The translations under genes were made by a program, and so were the position numbers. Under the pieces are notes generated by a model. It saw nothing but the letters and a program-made list of their open reading frames with translations, did not search any database and had not been told where the DNA came from. From Chitinophaga pinensis (GTDB lineage Bacteria > Bacteroidota > Bacteroidia > Chitinophagales > CAMDFR01): a stretch of DNA of 64,000 nucleotides. Below, piece after piece: positions 45,549-54,798 of this stretch. The stretch spans positions 62,001 to 126,000 of the forward strand of contig CAMDFR010000006.1 in the NCBI GenBank assembly GCA_945897725.1. The letters run 5' to 3'. Every line of letters starts with the position of its first letter. Within the stretch, counting starts at the first letter, position 1.

Positions 45549-46463
45549 CTATTTATAAATCATTATTGTTCGCTCACCCTTGCTATTTATAGATCCTCTA
45601 AACATACCTTCACTATTAAATGGCATTTCAATATTCCCTCCTTGATCAATAGCAATCAAGCCTCCTTCCCCTCCTATTTTTACAAGTTTGTCATACACTA
45701 CAATATTACATGCCTCATGTAGGGTAAGTCCCTTGTATTCCATCAAGCAAGAAATATCATAGGCCACAACACTTCTGATAAATAATTCCCCATGACCTGT
45801 GCATGAAATGGCACATGTACGGTTGTTTGCGTAGGTGCCTGCACCAATCATTGGACTATCTCCTACTCTTCCATACTTTTTATTGGTCATACCACCTGTG
45901 GAGGTTGCGGCTGCAAGCTGACCATTCTCGCACAGGGCAACAGCCCCTACCGTTCCAAATTTTTTCTCAGAATGATCCAGCTGAAAGGAATCTCCATCTT
46001 TTATTTCTAGCCATTGCTGATGTCTGAACTCATTATAAAAGTAAGCATCCTCCTCCATTGCGATGCCTTCCTGTTTGGCAAATTTTAAAGCGCCATCTCC
46101 ACTCAAAAAAACATGTTCAGTTTTCTCCATGATGGCTCTTGCAAGCACAACCGGGTTTTTGATGTTAGATACACCAGAAACGGCACCTGCCCTCAGCTGA
46201 GTACCTTCCATGATGGAGGCATCCATTTCGTGTTTACCTTGACTATTAAAAACACTTCCCTTGCCCGCATTAAACATTGGATAATTCTCCAATTCAAATA
46301 CTGCACGCTCCACAGCATCAAGACTTGTTCCACCCTTTTTTAAAATAGCATACGCAGCGTCCAAGGCTGTTTCTAAACCAAGCTTATAGTCTCTTTCAAG
46401 TGCGGGTGTCATATCACTTTTTCTTAGAGTCCCGGCACCACCATGTATGGCTATAGCAATCAT
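45549..46463 (-). CDS. iaaA: isoaspartyl peptidase / plant-type L-asparaginase
   Basis: A 304-residue Ntn-hydrolase. It matures by self-cleavage before the nucleophile T171 in GTVGAVAL. Other signatures: AIHGGAG (5-11), NAGKGSVF (65-72), and GDSPMIGAGTYA (202-213). The family splits beta-Asp dipeptides; beside cyanophycin genes it would hydrolyse beta-Asp-Arg to aspartate and arginine, the last step in use of the polymer. A -7 element TAGATTTG lies 39-46 bases upstream. Confidence 0.92.
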   Translation of the reverse strand: MIAIAIHGGAGTLRKSDMTPALERDYKLGLETALDAAYAILKKGGTSLDAVERAVFELENYPMFNAGKGSVFNSQGKHEMDASIMEGTQLRAGAVSGVSNIKNPVVLARAIMEKTEHVFLSGDGALKFAKQEGIAMEEDAYFYNEFRHQQWLEIKDGDSFQLDHSEKKFGTVGAVALCENGQLAAATSTGGMTNKKYGRVGDSPMIGAGTYANNRTCAISCTGHGELFIRSVVAYDISCLMEYKGLTLHEACNIVVYDKLVKIGGEGGLIAIDQGGNIEMPFNSEGMFRGSINSKGERTIMIYK

Positions 46464-46501
46464 ATTTTCATCAATTTAATTATTGTTAAGAGTATATTTT
46501 A

Positions 46502-46509
46502 CAAATCTA
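46502..46509 (-). promoter_or_regulatory. -7 promoter element (TAGATTTG) for iaaA
   Basis: On the minus strand TAGATTTG fits TAnnTTTG, with a leader of about 34 bases. No well-spaced -33 element. Confidence 0.4.
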
Positions 46510-46577
46510 CATCGAATACCAGAAAATGAATGTTACAAAATAATTTAAGAGCACTATCTAACTTGCACTATAGTCTC

Positions 46578-46614
46578 AAAAAAAAAAGCCATTTCAAAAA
46601 ATGAAATGGCTTTT
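46578..46614 (-). terminator. Rho-independent terminator of the secreted PKD protein gene
   Basis: On the minus strand: 12-base stem AAAAGCCATTTC/GAAATGGCTTTT with a 7-base loop, followed by a run of T. Confidence 0.85.
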
Positions 46615-46634
46615 CTTGATTATATGATTCTTAA

Positions 46635-49124
46635 TTATCTTCTAGAGATATTTAATTTTTTAACTGCAGTACCTTTTTCTGTTTCGATACGAACCATGTA
46701 GATACCAACCTCTAAGTTAGATACGTCAATTTTCTCAGTAGTTGATCCATTTACAGTTCCAAGAAACTTGCTGTATACCTTTGCACCTAGCATGTTAACA
46801 ATGCTAATATTAACGTTTTTAGAAGCGTTCAAATCTAAAGAAACTGATACAACATCAGAAGCAGGATTTGGATAAACTTCAATATTATTGTTCAAGTTAA
46901 CATCATTGATACCTGTAAACTCATCCGTTACAACACTAGCACATGTTACATTACCAGAGTTATCAGCATTGATTACAATAGTGCAACTTCCAGAACAAGT
47001 ACCAGCCGAATTTCTAGCGGTAAAGCTCACGTTATAAGTTCCAGCAGCAATATAAGTGTGATTCAACAATCCACTTGTGCTAAGACTTACTCCAGATAAA
47101 TCTCCATAGTTCCAATCCCAGTTTGTTGCTAATGCAGAAGGGTTAGTATATGTGAAAGAGAATTTACGAACAACAGCATTACTTGGTGTAATGTCGAAAG
47201 TACAAATTGGTGTAGTAATCACTCTTACCACTCTAACAGCAGTTGCAGTATTACCAGCAGCATCTGTAACAGTATAATAAATTGTATCAAACCCTAATGT
47301 AGCTGTATTGATTGAACCAGTTACAATAATTGAGCTAGTCAAATCACCACCAGAGCAATCGAATGCAGTTGCGCCTAAGTCTGTATATACAGAACCTTGA
47401 AGTACAGGTGCAATTGAATCTGTACCATCCACAGCAACGCCACCAATAACAGTGATTGTAGGAGGAGTATTGTCTAAGTTAGTTAAAAACTCAGCATCAG
47501 TCACATCAATATTCTGAACATAGAAGAAATAGCAAGTATCCAATTCAGGAGTTACTAATTGAGTATTCATTCTTGCGAATACTGTAGGAATATTATTTGT
47601 TGAACCTGTTGTTTTAGCGATTGGTGAAGTTGTTGGCCAAATAACATTACCACTCCAAGTTACGTCTGAAGAGGTGTAATTTTTAACCGCTGTTCTTTTA
47701 TTGTTTTCAATATCCAAACCAATTAATTTGAAATCAGGAAACTCATTATCTGAGTTTGCAGATCCAGAAACCATAGAATCTGTATCTACCCAAGTAACAA
47801 ACACTTTTTTACCATCTGCAGTACGTGACATTCTAATATAGTTATCACAACTTAACTGACCTGTTACTACCTCTTTTCTCAATGAATTTACATAATCAAG
47901 GTTAATCGCTCTCCACTGACAATCAGCACTAAGGCTTGGATCGTAAGTGATGTCATAAATATATTTATCAGGAGCGGCTCCTAATATTGAATACGGAGTA
48001 GTATTAGAACCAGGTAATACAACGGTTGCTAAATGGGGATTTCCATTAAAATCTACTGTTAATGAAATATCAAATGATGTTGACGCAGGACCATTGATTG
48101 GATCATACACGATACCGTTAATACTATCTAAATCGATGATAATTGGACCCATCCAAGTAGATCCACCATCAGTTGAGTGATAGAAAAAAGGATCACTTGT
48201 ATATTCTGCATCATCCTTTAAATCACCAGTTGCAGCAATCCAACCATTTGCTCCACTTGGATCAAATGCGATGGTATAACTTACAATATGTTTTTTACTA
48301 TCAGCGCCTAAGTCAAATACAGGCGGATACAATACTGTTGGAGCAGTCCAAACAACCATCATTGAATCTGCATTCCAAGTACCTTTGTAAACAGAAATAC
48401 CTTGAGGATTTGTTCCATCTGTAGTAGTGATAAACTGATCAACACCCCAAAAAGTACCAGGTACTGATTCACAAACACCAGTGATGATATTTGTATTACT
48501 TGTATTTGGCTCCCAACGTCTTTCACTAAAAGTTGAAGGGGCATTATCTAATCTTGCTCCACCATAGCAATAGCCTCTCCAATCTGCACTTGAACCTCCA
48601 TCATGGAAACTACCAATATAGTTAAGGTATGAGCTATCAGGATTGGTATTTCCTGCTGGATTATAATTCACTGCATTTGGGAAACGACAAGCAAAACCTG
48701 TTTGAGAACCACTTGGATTCAACAAACCACGATCAATAGCCCAACTTGCACCACCATCTCTAGATACATCATAACGATACTGACTGTTATTTGCATCATC
48801 TGTCAAGTAAATCTGATGAGTCGTTCTATGTACGAAGAATACTTGATTCGTTGCAGCGATATAACTGACTTGATTCACATTATTGTTAATGACACCATAA
48901 GGATTACCAGAAGTTCCAATTGGAATAGTTGTTACTGATCTGCTCGTACCTCTTGCACCTACTCTTACAGGTGATAAAGATCTTCCAATGCCACTACCCG
49001 CAGTAGTTTCATTTGTTGAATATTTTGCAGGTCCTAGAATTTTTGAATCGCCTGATGCTGATGATTGAGACATCATAACCATTGATACAAATAAAGCAGA
49101 AGCTGAAAGTAATAATTTTTTCAT
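46635..49124 (-). CDS. secreted multidomain protein with Ig-like, PKD and type IX sorting domains
   Basis: An 829-residue exported protein. The signal peptide is at 1-about 20 (ends MMSQS). Residues about 60-530 form a beta-propeller-like region with repeated WTAPTV/STDGGSTW blocks (BNR-like). An HYR/DUF5011-like Ig domain follows at about 555-640 (YTVTDAAGNTATAVRVV), a PKD domain at about 645-725 (TNWDWNYGD), and a C-terminal Por sorting domain with EVYPNPASDVVSV and GIYMVRIETEKGTAVKKLNISRR-type end. It is presumably a type IX secreted surface or extracellular protein. Confidence 0.85.
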   Translation of the reverse strand: MKKLLLSASALFVSMVMMSQSSASGDSKILGPAKYSTNETTAGSGIGRSLSPVRVGARGTSRSVTTIPIGTSGNPYGVINNNVNQVSYIAATNQVFFVHRTTHQIYLTDDANNSQYRYDVSRDGGASWAIDRGLLNPSGSQTGFACRFPNAVNYNPAGNTNPDSSYLNYIGSFHDGGSSADWRGYCYGGARLDNAPSTFSERRWEPNTSNTNIITGVCESVPGTFWGVDQFITTTDGTNPQGISVYKGTWNADSMMVVWTAPTVLYPPVFDLGADSKKHIVSYTIAFDPSGANGWIAATGDLKDDAEYTSDPFFYHSTDGGSTWMGPIIIDLDSINGIVYDPINGPASTSFDISLTVDFNGNPHLATVVLPGSNTTPYSILGAAPDKYIYDITYDPSLSADCQWRAINLDYVNSLRKEVVTGQLSCDNYIRMSRTADGKKVFVTWVDTDSMVSGSANSDNEFPDFKLIGLDIENNKRTAVKNYTSSDVTWSGNVIWPTTSPIAKTTGSTNNIPTVFARMNTQLVTPELDTCYFFYVQNIDVTDAEFLTNLDNTPPTITVIGGVAVDGTDSIAPVLQGSVYTDLGATAFDCSGGDLTSSIIVTGSINTATLGFDTIYYTVTDAAGNTATAVRVVRVITTPICTFDITPSNAVVRKFSFTYTNPSALATNWDWNYGDLSGVSLSTSGLLNHTYIAAGTYNVSFTARNSAGTCSGSCTIVINADNSGNVTCASVVTDEFTGINDVNLNNNIEVYPNPASDVVSVSLDLNASKNVNISIVNMLGAKVYSKFLGTVNGSTTEKIDVSNLEVGIYMVRIETEKGTAVKKLNISRR

Positions 49125-49172
49125 TTTGCTGGTTTGATTTATTTAATAGTGAAGTAATAATTATTTAATGGG

Positions 49173-49205
49173 CAAAGTTAATTGTTTTTTTGACAAATAC
49201 ACAAA
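49173..49205 (-). promoter_or_regulatory. Bacteroidota promoter (TTTG, N21, TAACTTTG) for the secreted PKD protein
   Basis: On the minus strand TTTG at 49205-49202 is the -33 element, followed after 21 bases by TAACTTTG (49180-49173). The leader would be about 45 bases. Confidence 0.55.
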
Positions 49206-49302
49206 TTGTCTACCTAAAATAGACGTTAATTTGCTCCTTTAAGTGGCAAATGAATGTCCTAAAAATGTAATAATAAGGAGTAAGCTATCTTATGCCGTTG
49301 AC

Positions 49303-51189
49303 TTACTTTTTCTTTTTGTTGTTTTGTGCTGCCAATTGAGCTTGTTGCTGTTTTTGCATATCTTCAATCTTTTGCATCCAACCACCTTTTTTAGGCTCCT
49401 TTGTTTTTTTGTCCGCTATTTCTTCTCTCAACTTATCTTCATTAAAGTAGAATTTTTTTATCAGATAGGTCTGAATGATGGAGAATAGATTAAACAAAAG
49501 ATAATAGTATGTCAAAGCCGCAGGAAAGTTATTAAACATAAATAACAACATGATGGGGAAGAAATAAGGCATATACTTCATCGCAGGATTATCTTGTTGA
49601 CCTGGTTGTGGGGTGATGAAGGCATTTGCCAAGGATGTAATGGTCATCAAAACAGTAAATAAACTGATGTGGTCGATCCCGAATAAAATCGGTTTAAAAG
49701 CCCAAATAGCATCATAAGTAGATAAATCATTTGCCCATAAAAAATGAGCTTGTCTTAAATCAATGGATGCTGGAAAGAAATTATACATGGCAATCAAAAT
49801 CGGCATCTGTAAAAGCATAGGAAGACAGCCACTTAATGGACTCGCCCCAACCTTCGACATCAATTTCATTTGCTCTGCGCTAAATTTGGTAGGATCATCT
49901 TTGTACTTATCTTTCAGCTTATCTAAATCCGGCTTCATAATCTGCATTACCATACTTTGACGGGTTTGTTGTATGGTGAAAGGGGTAAGAATTAATTTAA
50001 TAAGCAAGGCGATAATAAAGATAACAATGCCATAATTTGTTGTAAAATTTTTCAATACATTGAATAGTGGTATAATACCGTATTCATTAACGAATCCCAT
50101 CCAACTGAAAATTTTCCATGTGGAAGCCAATGGCATAATATGCTGCATTCCATTCTCCATCTTCTTTAAAGCATTGTAATCATTTGGTCCAAAATAATAT
50201 TGGAAACTTAATTTACTGTTAGCACTAGGTAACGTAAGTTTTAATTCTGCAGCATATTTTTTAGTATACGATTTATCCTCTGGATCAACAACGGTAGAAA
50301 TTTTCTTTGGTGACATTCCATCCTTGTAGAGCAAGGTCATGTTAAAAAACTGCTGTTTAAATGAAATCCATTTAATGGTTGTAAGATTTGAAATTTCCTC
50401 ATTTTTCACTCCAGTAAGTTCTTCCACATCGCCATTTTGATATTGATAATAGATACCAGAATATCTTCTTTCATTGTCAATACTTTTTTCTATTTCTCTA
50501 GTGGTTTGGTTCCACTTAAGCGTAAGGTCTGTAGCCCCTGCAGGAATGATATTATTCAGATTGACAAAATTAATATTATAGTCAAGTAAAAAACTATTCC
50601 CCTTCAATGTATAAATCTGCTCAAAATATTCCGTGGCGCTAGCTTTAACTTTTAGTGAGATACTCTTCTGCTCGTTGCCACTAACAACTATAGGAGCGCT
50701 TGCATCCGTTTCATAAATCAATTCATCTGACAGGATATAGGCATTTTTAATATTGAATCCCAATGATGTTTTATTATCTGCATTGATAGTCAAAATCAAA
50801 GGTTTTTGATCCCAGGTCTTAAATTTTTTCAGTTCAATCGACTTCAAGACAGCACCTTTTGTAGAAACAGTCAACTTCATCACTTCATTTTCAATAGTAA
50901 TGTCCTTTACTACATTGCTCGTATTGGAAGAAAATGCACCAAATTTTTCTACTAATTGTTCTTTGGCACTTGAATCATTAACAGCTACAGGTGATGCTAC
51001 AGAGGCCGTAAGAACAGGGCTTTGAGGCTTCTGAATACTTTTTTCTTTAAAACTTTTAATTGAATCAGCAACAAATGCAGTTCTTTGAATCAGTTGTTCC
51101 TTCTGCGACTTATTCTGTGATTGGATAACAAATGCAATAAAAAAGGCAATAGATAAGGTGATTCCTATAATTGTATTACGGTCAAACAT
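49303..51189 (-). CDS. yidC: membrane protein insertase YidC
   Basis: A 628-residue insertase. An N-terminal membrane anchor (about 5-25), a large periplasmic beta-sandwich (about 75-345) and the C-terminal core with five membrane segments (about 370-570), including the conserved hydrophilic-groove helix with the sequence KLILTPFTIQQTRQSMVMQIMKP. The C-terminal tail is Lys/Gln-rich, as in Bacteroidota. It inserts inner-membrane proteins with or without SecYEG. Confidence 0.96.
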   Translation of the reverse strand: MFDRNTIIGITLSIAFFIAFVIQSQNKSQKEQLIQRTAFVADSIKSFKEKSIQKPQSPVLTASVASPVAVNDSSAKEQLVEKFGAFSSNTSNVVKDITIENEVMKLTVSTKGAVLKSIELKKFKTWDQKPLILTINADNKTSLGFNIKNAYILSDELIYETDASAPIVVSGNEQKSISLKVKASATEYFEQIYTLKGNSFLLDYNINFVNLNNIIPAGATDLTLKWNQTTREIEKSIDNERRYSGIYYQYQNGDVEELTGVKNEEISNLTTIKWISFKQQFFNMTLLYKDGMSPKKISTVVDPEDKSYTKKYAAELKLTLPSANSKLSFQYYFGPNDYNALKKMENGMQHIMPLASTWKIFSWMGFVNEYGIIPLFNVLKNFTTNYGIVIFIIALLIKLILTPFTIQQTRQSMVMQIMKPDLDKLKDKYKDDPTKFSAEQMKLMSKVGASPLSGCLPMLLQMPILIAMYNFFPASIDLRQAHFLWANDLSTYDAIWAFKPILFGIDHISLFTVLMTITSLANAFITPQPGQQDNPAMKYMPYFFPIMLLFMFNNFPAALTYYYLLFNLFSIIQTYLIKKFYFNEDKLREEIADKKTKEPKKGGWMQKIEDMQKQQQAQLAAQNNKKKK

Positions 51190-51274
51190 GTAATGTAAAA
51201 TTGTGTTGATTAAAATGCGGGGCGAAAATACGATAATTTATATCGCAGAGACAAAAAACTATAATTGCATTCGA

Positions 51275-52987
51275 TTAATTGAGGATATAACCGTCTTCCA
51301 AAATAAATTTTACTTTGGTCCCTCCATTTGGATTGTCTTCTATTTGAATCTGTCCACCTAGCGAATTGACAATTTTTTTACTTACGGATAAACCAACACC
51401 CCAACCCTCAAACTCATTAGTTTTATTGATTTTTCGGAATAAATCAAACACTTTTTCCTTATCATCATCCGCAATGCCGATACCATTATCAGATACAGAA
51501 AATTCATGTTGATTATTCTTCTTGGTATAGTCAATTTTGACGATGGGTGTATTATGATTGAATTTAATGGCATTTTCAACCAAATTATAGAACAAAACAT
51601 TGAATACATCCTTACAAGCCTTTACATTCGGTAAGTTGGAGGATACCACTATTGCCTTTTTGTCATCAATATCACTCGACAATTCATGTTTGACTTCGTC
51701 GAGTACCTCATTTAAATTTAATTCTGCCACTTCGCAAGTTTCTGTATCTAGTTGAATATATTTCAAAAGATTATCGATATGCCCTGACATTTTCGTAGCA
51801 CTGTTGAGAATAAACTGAATGTATTCCTTGTCTTTATCAGAATGCGTTTGGCTGATATTTTTCTGCAATAAACTTGCAAATGAATTGATGACTCTTATAG
51901 GTTCTTTAAAATCATGTGATAACAATTCGACCAAGCGATCATTTTCTTCTTTAGATACAATTAACTTATTTTTCAGTTCACTAATTTCGATATTGTTTTT
52001 TTCTTGAATGAGTAATTCTAACTCATACTTCTCAAACAAATTAAGCACTTGATTTTTTGAATGGACCAGTTCCTTTTCAATCATGGAGAGATTAAACCTC
52101 AACTCCATGGCCATTTTATCGTATTGATGTGCTTCAGAAGCTTGATTCAACTTTGTATAACATTCTACCAACAAAGAAAACTGATTGATATAAATCTGTA
52201 GATTTTCTTTCGTAAAATTATAGCCTTCTACGCCACATAAGCAATGAATAGCGTCTTCAATTTTATTTTGTTTGAACAGCCCTTTTGCTCTTACATAACT
52301 AATTTCAGAAAGTAAGTTCGCATTTTCAGAGAGGAATACTTTATCACTTGCTAAATTTAAATACCATTCCGATTCCCTATGGTTAGAAATCTCAGCATTT
52401 GTCTCTGCTATTCTCAAGTAACACTTTGCTATAGAGCTAGTATGTCCACCCAATTGAAAACTCTGCGCTGCTAGTTTATAATTTTCTAAGGCAGAAATAA
52501 AATTCTTTTGATTGCCATAGAAATTAGCTTTTAGGTATAAACATTCTCCAATTCCCTTTTGATCTGAGAGTTGTGTATATAAGTCAACAGCTTTTTTGAA
52601 ATGAGTGCTCTTATCTATGGAGGTATAATTGCAAAGAAAAACTTTGGCTAACTCAAAATGAATATAGGCATTTAAAAAGGCGATCTCAGTAGAATCATGA
52701 TCTTCGGAGCAATAATTATCGAGCACTTGTTCAAAATAGTTATGCGCCTTTTCAAGATTGTCACAGTATGCATTGATCACACCAGAAACTAAGACATGCA
52801 CTGGATTATTCTCAAACAAAAACTGAAAATCGGCCTTCTTTCTGGCATCAATATAAGCTGGTACACCCTTGATGATATCATGATCTACCAGAATAAGACT
52901 AACAGCAGCAGAAAAAGCCTCCTCATTGGTGCGTTTGTGCTCCTTGCTATATTTTTGCAGAGAATTAAATAAATGATTAATGGGCAC
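51275..52987 (-). CDS. cytoplasmic TPR sensor histidine kinase
   Basis: A 570-residue kinase with no signal peptide and no membrane segment. Residues about 55-290 are TPR-like helical repeats; residues 305-355 form a coiled coil; the HisKA domain has the phosphoacceptor H358 in LSHDFKEPIRV; the ATPase part shows an N box NLVENAIKF (near 481), a G1 box DNGIGIADDD (near 504) and a G2 box GWGVGLSVSKK (near 532). No response regulator gene is adjacent, so it is an orphan. The signal is unknown. Confidence 0.9.
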   Translation of the reverse strand: MPINHLFNSLQKYSKEHKRTNEEAFSAAVSLILVDHDIIKGVPAYIDARKKADFQFLFENNPVHVLVSGVINAYCDNLEKAHNYFEQVLDNYCSEDHDSTEIAFLNAYIHFELAKVFLCNYTSIDKSTHFKKAVDLYTQLSDQKGIGECLYLKANFYGNQKNFISALENYKLAAQSFQLGGHTSSIAKCYLRIAETNAEISNHRESEWYLNLASDKVFLSENANLLSEISYVRAKGLFKQNKIEDAIHCLCGVEGYNFTKENLQIYINQFSLLVECYTKLNQASEAHQYDKMAMELRFNLSMIEKELVHSKNQVLNLFEKYELELLIQEKNNIEISELKNKLIVSKEENDRLVELLSHDFKEPIRVINSFASLLQKNISQTHSDKDKEYIQFILNSATKMSGHIDNLLKYIQLDTETCEVAELNLNEVLDEVKHELSSDIDDKKAIVVSSNLPNVKACKDVFNVLFYNLVENAIKFNHNTPIVKIDYTKKNNQHEFSVSDNGIGIADDDKEKVFDLFRKINKTNEFEGWGVGLSVSKKIVNSLGGQIQIEDNPNGGTKVKFILEDGYILN

Positions 52988-53045
52988 TTTTAAATTTTGT
53001 TATGTAAATATAATCAAATAATGTTAAACTACTATTAAATTGAGC

Positions 53046-53546
53046 TTATTTTACTTTAAAGGACCAAAGAAAGTCAAAAATTGCTATCTCCTCGTTCTGA
53101 GCCGAATAGCCAATACTCCTTATTTCTAGGCTGACTGCCTCCTTGCTTCGTTTTGCTTCTTCAATGGCCTCTTGAATTTTATTGCCTTCGTCGCAAATAA
53201 ATCGATTGATGCCAACAGCCTTTTTCATGAAAGAAGCTTTTACACCAACCACAAGCATGCTTACTTTTATTTGGTCGTCCTGTACATACATCATACAAAG
53301 CAGACCTGTGCTGAGCTCCGCAGCCATCGCCAAAACAGCAAAATAAATGGATTGAAAAGGATTCTGATTAAACCATCTATGCTTTACAGAAACGATTGCG
53401 TTTGCATTTGTCAATGACACTACTTTTAATCCAGCAAACCAAGCCGCAGGCAATTTAAGCAATAAGAAAAGCTGAAAAACAAGATGGTGATTGACAGATC
53501 TAAGAAATTTATGTTGCTTAGCAGTTAAATCGATTTCAGGATTCAT
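53046..53546 (-). CDS. DUF4442 hotdog-fold protein
   Basis: A 166-residue protein with the DUF4442 pattern: a helical start, KLPAAWFAGLKVVSLTNANAIVSVKHRW, NPFQSIYFAVLAMAAELSTGLL and later strands. The fold resembles acyl-CoA thioesterases such as PaaI, but the function is unknown. It lies three bases after the futalosine-hydrolase-like gene, so both are likely one transcript. Confidence 0.75.
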   Translation of the reverse strand: MNPEIDLTAKQHKFLRSVNHHLVFQLFLLLKLPAAWFAGLKVVSLTNANAIVSVKHRWFNQNPFQSIYFAVLAMAAELSTGLLCMMYVQDDQIKVSMLVVGVKASFMKKAVGINRFICDEGNKIQEAIEEAKRSKEAVSLEIRSIGYSAQNEEIAIFDFLWSFKVK

Positions 53547-53549
53547 ACA

Positions 53550-54257
53550 TCAAGAAATTTTAATGATTAATTCTATTGCTTTTTCTGAAAGAGATGCAAG
53601 GGCCCTTTCCTTGTCCATTTCTTTAGATGGCAGTATGAAATCTACCGTTCTAAGTTGATAAAAGGGTTGCTTCTGAAATAAGCAGGCATAGGCACATCCC
53701 AAGCCATTTGAAGTTTCCACATGAATATTAAAATCTTCTTTTCTATGCATCAAGTCTGCGGCACCTCTATTCTGATGATTTACTGTAACTGAAGCCACTT
53801 TTCTAATGTCTAAAAAAACATTGAAATAGGCATTGGTTAAATTAATAAATCCACTTCTATTGTGCGGATAAGCATCAATCTGATATTGGTTAGATTCATA
53901 GGCATTCGAAAAGGAATGCTCATCTTGAATACCTACATCGCCTGCTTTATCATTGATTACGCTCACCAATTCACCGATTTCTAACTTCGCATCATACGAA
54001 GTGCATAAGCCTAATTGCAGCACTAGATGGTACTTTTTATGACTCAGAATTCTTCCAAGTTGGAAAGAGACGTCCATCATCGTATTTCCTGTAATCACCA
54101 AATCAATATCCATATCTGCTTGGCGAAAGCTATAGTGAGATTCGGGGCTTTGTTGAAACAAATATTTTATTTCTGAATCAAACGCTCCTCCTTTTTTCAA
54201 CCAATCGAGTAGTAATTTGGCTTCATGCAAATTAGAGAACAGAATCAACAACTTCAT
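53550..54257 (-). CDS. futalosine hydrolase family protein with altered active site
   Basis: A 235-residue protein with the MqnB/MTAN nucleosidase layout: N-terminal MKLLILFSN, GELVSVINDKAGDVGIQD (95-112), VASVTVNHQNRG (154-165), then HVETSNGLGCAYACL (179-193) and QLRTVDFILPS (201-211). In functional relatives the last two read as ESMEGAA...C and R-x-ISNYVE; here the MEG core is replaced by SNG and the ISN segment is changed, so the sugar-binding Glu and the catalytic acid appear to be lost or shifted. It may not hydrolyse futalosine, or may use a different substrate. Confidence 0.65.
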   Translation of the reverse strand: MKLLILFSNLHEAKLLLDWLKKGGAFDSEIKYLFQQSPESHYSFRQADMDIDLVITGNTMMDVSFQLGRILSHKKYHLVLQLGLCTSYDAKLEIGELVSVINDKAGDVGIQDEHSFSNAYESNQYQIDAYPHNRSGFINLTNAYFNVFLDIRKVASVTVNHQNRGAADLMHRKEDFNIHVETSNGLGCAYACLFQKQPFYQLRTVDFILPSKEMDKERALASLSEKAIELIIKIS

Positions 54258-54271
54258 TCGACTTTATTATT

Positions 54272-54279
54272 TATTTTTG
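54272..54279 (+). promoter_or_regulatory. -7 promoter element (TATTTTTG) for the pterin synthase gene
   Basis: TATTTTTG matches TAnnTTTG and lies 49 bases before the ATG at 54329. It is divergent from the upstream nucleosidase-like gene. Confidence 0.45.
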
Positions 54280-54328
54280 CACTAAATTATACCTTCTGTC
54301 CTTATTAATTTAGTATTGATATTTAAAA

Positions 54329-54736
54329 ATGATTTATTTAACAAGAAAAGAGCATTTTAACGCAGCGCATCAATTGTATAACCCAGATTGGGATATTGCA
54401 AAAAATCAAATTGTGTTTGGGAAATGTGCCAACAAACATTTTCATGGACATAATTATGATTTGTATGTAACCGTGAAAGGATTGCCAGACAAGGAAACTG
54501 GCTTTATAATGAATGTGAAGGAACTGAGCCAAATCATCAAAAAAGAAGTGTGTTTACTACTCGATCATAAGAATCTCAATCTTGATGTGCTTGAATTAAA
54601 AGGGGTGATGGTTTCTACTGAAAATTTAGCCGTTTTTATCTGGCAAAAACTTTTACCACATATCAAAGGCTGTCAACTACATTCTATTAAGTTGTATGAA
54701 ACTGAGAATATTTATGTAGAGTATTACGGAGAATAA
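54329..54736 (+). CDS. 6-pyruvoyl-tetrahydropterin synthase-type enzyme (PTPS/QueD family)
   Basis: A 135-residue tunnel-fold enzyme. Zinc histidines are H14, H39 and H41 (FNAAH and HGHNY). The catalytic Cys is C33 with five residues before HGH (C-x5-HGHNY). QueD enzymes for queuosine usually have C-x3-HGH, so this protein fits the PTPS (pyruvoyl-pterin) subtype better. Its substrate is 7,8-dihydroneopterin triphosphate, made by FolE, whose gene follows 62 bases downstream. Confident in the fold, less so in the product. Confidence 0.85.
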   Translation: MIYLTRKEHFNAAHQLYNPDWDIAKNQIVFGKCANKHFHGHNYDLYVTVKGLPDKETGFIMNVKELSQIIKKEVCLLLDHKNLNLDVLELKGVMVSTENLAVFIWQKLLPHIKGCQLHSIKLYETENIYVEYYGE

Positions 54737-54798
54737 ATCTTCTAAAACTTTTATCCTAATTTATGGTTAGTTAGAAGTGAATCAATAAAAAGAATGAC

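Noticed and set aside
45474-45722. 82-codon ORF on the plus strand overlapping repeat copy B
   Set aside because: It runs through the palindromic repeat and opposite the 3' end of the isoaspartyl peptidase gene, with no family pattern; it is a shadow frame.
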